A stretch of 64,000 nt of DNA from Geosiphon pyriformis (taxonomy: Eukaryota > Glomeromycota > Glomeromycetes > Archaeosporales > Geosiphonaceae). A program made the position numbers and the translations under genes. Of this stretch, positions 61,693-64,000 are shown piece by piece; within the stretch, counting starts at the first letter, position 1, and each line of letters opens with the position of its first letter. The notes under the pieces were generated by a model that worked only from the letters and a program-made list of their open reading frames with translations, was not told the origin of the DNA and searched no databases. Location: contig JAAOMT010000690.1 of assembly GCA_016748015.1 (NCBI GenBank), positions 365,790 to 429,789 on the forward strand, given 5' to 3'.

Positions 61693-63531
61693 CTAGGGAG
61701 TTCTAGGGCCACCACGCCTTGGAGGTAATGCTCTTATAGGACTGGGTGATCTTGGACGTCCAGAATAAGGAGGGGGTGGTCTGTTGTTCCTCAATGGACT
61801 AAGAGAACGACGTCTTTTAAAGTTTAGCAGAAATCAAATTATTTTAAATCAATTAGTTGGTCAATGATATGGCAAATTTCAAATTTTAGGATTTTGATTT
61901 GATCACCTGTAGAGACTTGCACGAGGAGATGGAGGCCTCAATGGGGGAGGGCCTAACAAGCTGTCAGTGTATCGAGTTGCGGGCGGTGGAGGTGAACGGC
62001 CTCGATAAGATGAAGGTGGAGCATCTCTACCGATCGTTTTAAAGTTTTTGAATCATTGGGACACCATTTGGTGAATGCAAAATCACACAACAAGATTTTT
62101 TTTAAAATTTAGACCCTTTATAAGAATTTTTCAAAAACATCGTTTTACCTGATACCATTTCTTTCGTAACTTGCACGACGTGGTGGTGGTGGTGGTGGTG
62201 GTGGTGATCCAGTTCTACCTCTAGCGGGATAGGCGGTAACATCTGGAGGCGGCAAAGGTCTACGCTCATATCCGTCACGCTCGTATCCATCCCTTGGTGG
62301 TGGATAATAGGTACGGTCATAATTATCCCGGCTGTAGCGCTCATAGTCTCGATCTGGATACGTACGATCATAGGCTCGATCTCGCTCTCTTTCATAACCT
62401 CTGTCATATGTGCTACGATATTCTCTTCTGTATTCTAGGTCAGGTTCTCTACCATAACGATCATATGTGGGACGATCATACCCACGATCCAAAGGTGGTG
62501 GAGGAAGATATCTTTCGTCACGATCGTATTTGTCTCGTCCGTCTCTTGTATTGTATGATTCTCTAACGTAGCTGTCGCTGATTCTTCGATCATCGTAACG
62601 ACTGCTGATTTTTCGAGAGCTCAGATCTCGCCCGTTGCTAAATGACAATTATATATACAAGACATCATCAGCATTTGACAAGGTGGGGTGTAATCGTTCG
62701 CCTAGATGGCAGGTATCGATAGAAGCTGTACTCTTAACAATTTGACGAAAAAGCTCCTCCATTTTGAAGATGAGAATAGATGCAACAATGAAGCTTTTGT
62801 TTGACCCTTTAAATGCCTTACGAGAGATTTTGTTTGACCTCTCTCGCTTGATTTTATCCCAACGAAGCTGCAGGCCCACAGAGGACACCAGGGGAACGGT
62901 GCTTACCTAGAACATTCACGTGCCCAGTGACCGACTTGACCGCATTTGAAACATGTGTCGGTCGACTTGCCTTCCCTATACCTAAAGACGCTGCTTCTTT
63001 CGGCGTGAGCATATTCAACACGTAGTTGCGACCCTTGAAAATCGGATCCATGAAGTTGATTTATAGCTTCATCACACATACGGCGTTCTTCGTATTCCTT
63101 TCAGTTTTTATGAGCAGTGTGTAGTAATGTCAGTACCAATAGCAAAGTTAAAGGCCAATCAAGAGTCTACAATTGTTTTCTAAAAATATAATGCGCCCAA
63201 AGGATTTCGAAGATGTATCTGAGCTCATTTGATGGATGATATCACGCAACATAGAATCTCAATGATGTTTTTTTTTGCCAAGAGAAACTAACTGGAAACC
63301 CTTTGGACGCATAGAAATCTCAGGATGCATCGATCACTTGAAGCTCGTGTTGTCTCGATGGCTTAAGTCGGATTGTGACCTTGAATTCAATACACTTACA
63401 ATAAATCCATAATTTCCTTTAAGCTCCATATTGACAACATTGCCATATTTTGCGAAGCACTCCTTAATTTCTTCAGGTCTTGCCCTATCCGGCAAATTGC
63501 CTATGTATATTTTTACCCCAACACTAGGCAT
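61693..63531 (-). CDS. SRSF7-like splicing factor: RRM, CCHC zinc knuckle, RY/RP-rich tail
   Basis: Predicted nuclear RNA-binding splicing factor. Five exons: 63531-63400, 63097-62907, 62637-62149, 62026-61907, 61813-61693; all GT-AG, phases agree, 350 aa. The RRM begins VKIYIGNLPDRARPEEIKEC (RNP2), with RNP1 across the first splice junction (GNYGFI-EYEERR) and QLRVEYAHAE at its end. A zinc knuckle C-x2-C-x4-H-x4-C (CFKCGQVGHWAREC) follows. The tail is rich in Arg-Tyr-Asp repeats and Pro-Ser-Arg clusters (SPPPPPPPPRRASYERNGIR, RRRSLSPLR). The layout is that of SRSF7/9G8 and plant RSZ proteins. Canonical RS repeats are few, RY/RD pairs dominate. An in-frame upstream Met at 63600 would add 23 residues; I chose the Met next to the RRM. 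The long intron 1 (about 300 nt) may hold a regulated exon. Confidence 0.88.
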
Positions 63532-64000
63532 TTTCACAGAATCGTTGAGATTTCCTTGTGAGACTTTTCTCTCGCGTGTGAACGCTTTTCGTAAGCTCAA
63601 CTCAAAATAATCCAGTCTTTTTGTCTACAGATGAATACAAGGGAACCTCTGTGTTCGTTCCTCTAACTGTATTTGCTTCTTTTTGTAATCTATCAAATTT
63701 TACTGTAAGACTTACAACCACTCTCGATCTTGCAAATTGCAGCAGCCTTTAACCTAGACCTTGTTTAAAAGGTCTTTAACTTAAATAAAATAGTCAAGAA
63801 TGGGAAGAAGGAAACTTTCCTTTTTCTAATGTAGTTTTTTTTACAAGATGATCCCTTGTATGATTGGTCGATTCCATTTAAAGCTCTAGTTTAGTAATAT
63901 TATGATATGTTGCAACTTAATTTTCCCACCTAAAATTTATTACGATATAATATAAGTAAATATCAAACAATTATTAAAACCGTTCTTTCTTATTTCAGAA
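63532..64000. other. Presumed promoter and 5' UTR of the SR gene
   Basis: No further coding feature is visible to the window end. Confidence 0.5.

Noticed and set aside
62294-62566. Plus-strand His/Asp-rich frame opposite the SR gene
   Set aside because: Antisense shadow of the RY-rich coding exon.
62854-63051. Separate 65-codon minus-strand frame beginning MDPIFKGRN
   Set aside because: Out-of-frame reading of SR gene exon 2; the true frame carries the end of the RRM and the zinc knuckle.

Overview
The window is nuclear DNA from a fungus, most likely an arbuscular mycorrhizal fungus (Glomeromycotina, Rhizophagus/Glomus-like). The evidence is extreme AT richness, short GT-AG introns of about 45-120 nt, a MATA-HMG mating-type-like HMG-box gene, a BACK-TLDc gene relic from a family expanded in these fungi, and degraded LINE-type retrotransposons. 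This taxonomic call is inference from gene content, not a database match.

Layout. 1-1.4 kb: the 3' part of an ethanolamine kinase gene (eight short exons, intact after splicing). 3.6-9.8 kb: an intact secreted GDSL esterase/lipase gene and, 4.8 kb downstream, a decayed tandem copy. 6.9-19.8 kb: a pair of inverted roughly 0.9 kb repeats enclosing the GDSL relic and an intronless MATA-HMG gene, in DNA full of microsatellites (including a 109-nt poly-T tract). 20.5-22.0 kb: a four-exon membrane protein gene on the minus strand. 23.2-24.6 kb: a dead LINE fragment with RNase H and zinc-knuckle remnants. 25.6-26.6 kb: a second dispersed repeat, whose inverted partner at 45.3-46.1 kb is nested inside another dead LINE. 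26.7-28.2 kb: a polytopic membrane protein gene with an in-frame stop and a frameshift. 30.15 kb: tRNA-Ala(CGC). 31-36 kb and 42-54.5 kb: very AT-rich islands of decayed transposons with strong strand skew. 36.2-37.3 kb: BACK-TLDc pseudogene. 40.7-41.8 kb: a membrane-anchored small heat shock protein.

The right end (54.6-63.6 kb) is a compact conserved housekeeping block: ORC5 (plus strand), then on the minus strand NOP7/pescadillo, TACO1/YebC and an SRSF7-like RRM plus zinc-knuckle splicing factor. Exon structures were worked out by hand from splice sites and continuity of family motifs, and their phases add up for these four genes.

The most unusual observations are a U12-type (minor spliceosome) AT-AC intron in ORC5 with an exact ATATCCTTT donor, the convergent ORC5/NOP7 pair only 38 bp apart (the yeast homologues are reported to interact physically), two GC-AG introns, two inverted repeat families, and oriented strand-skewed decay of LINE copies.
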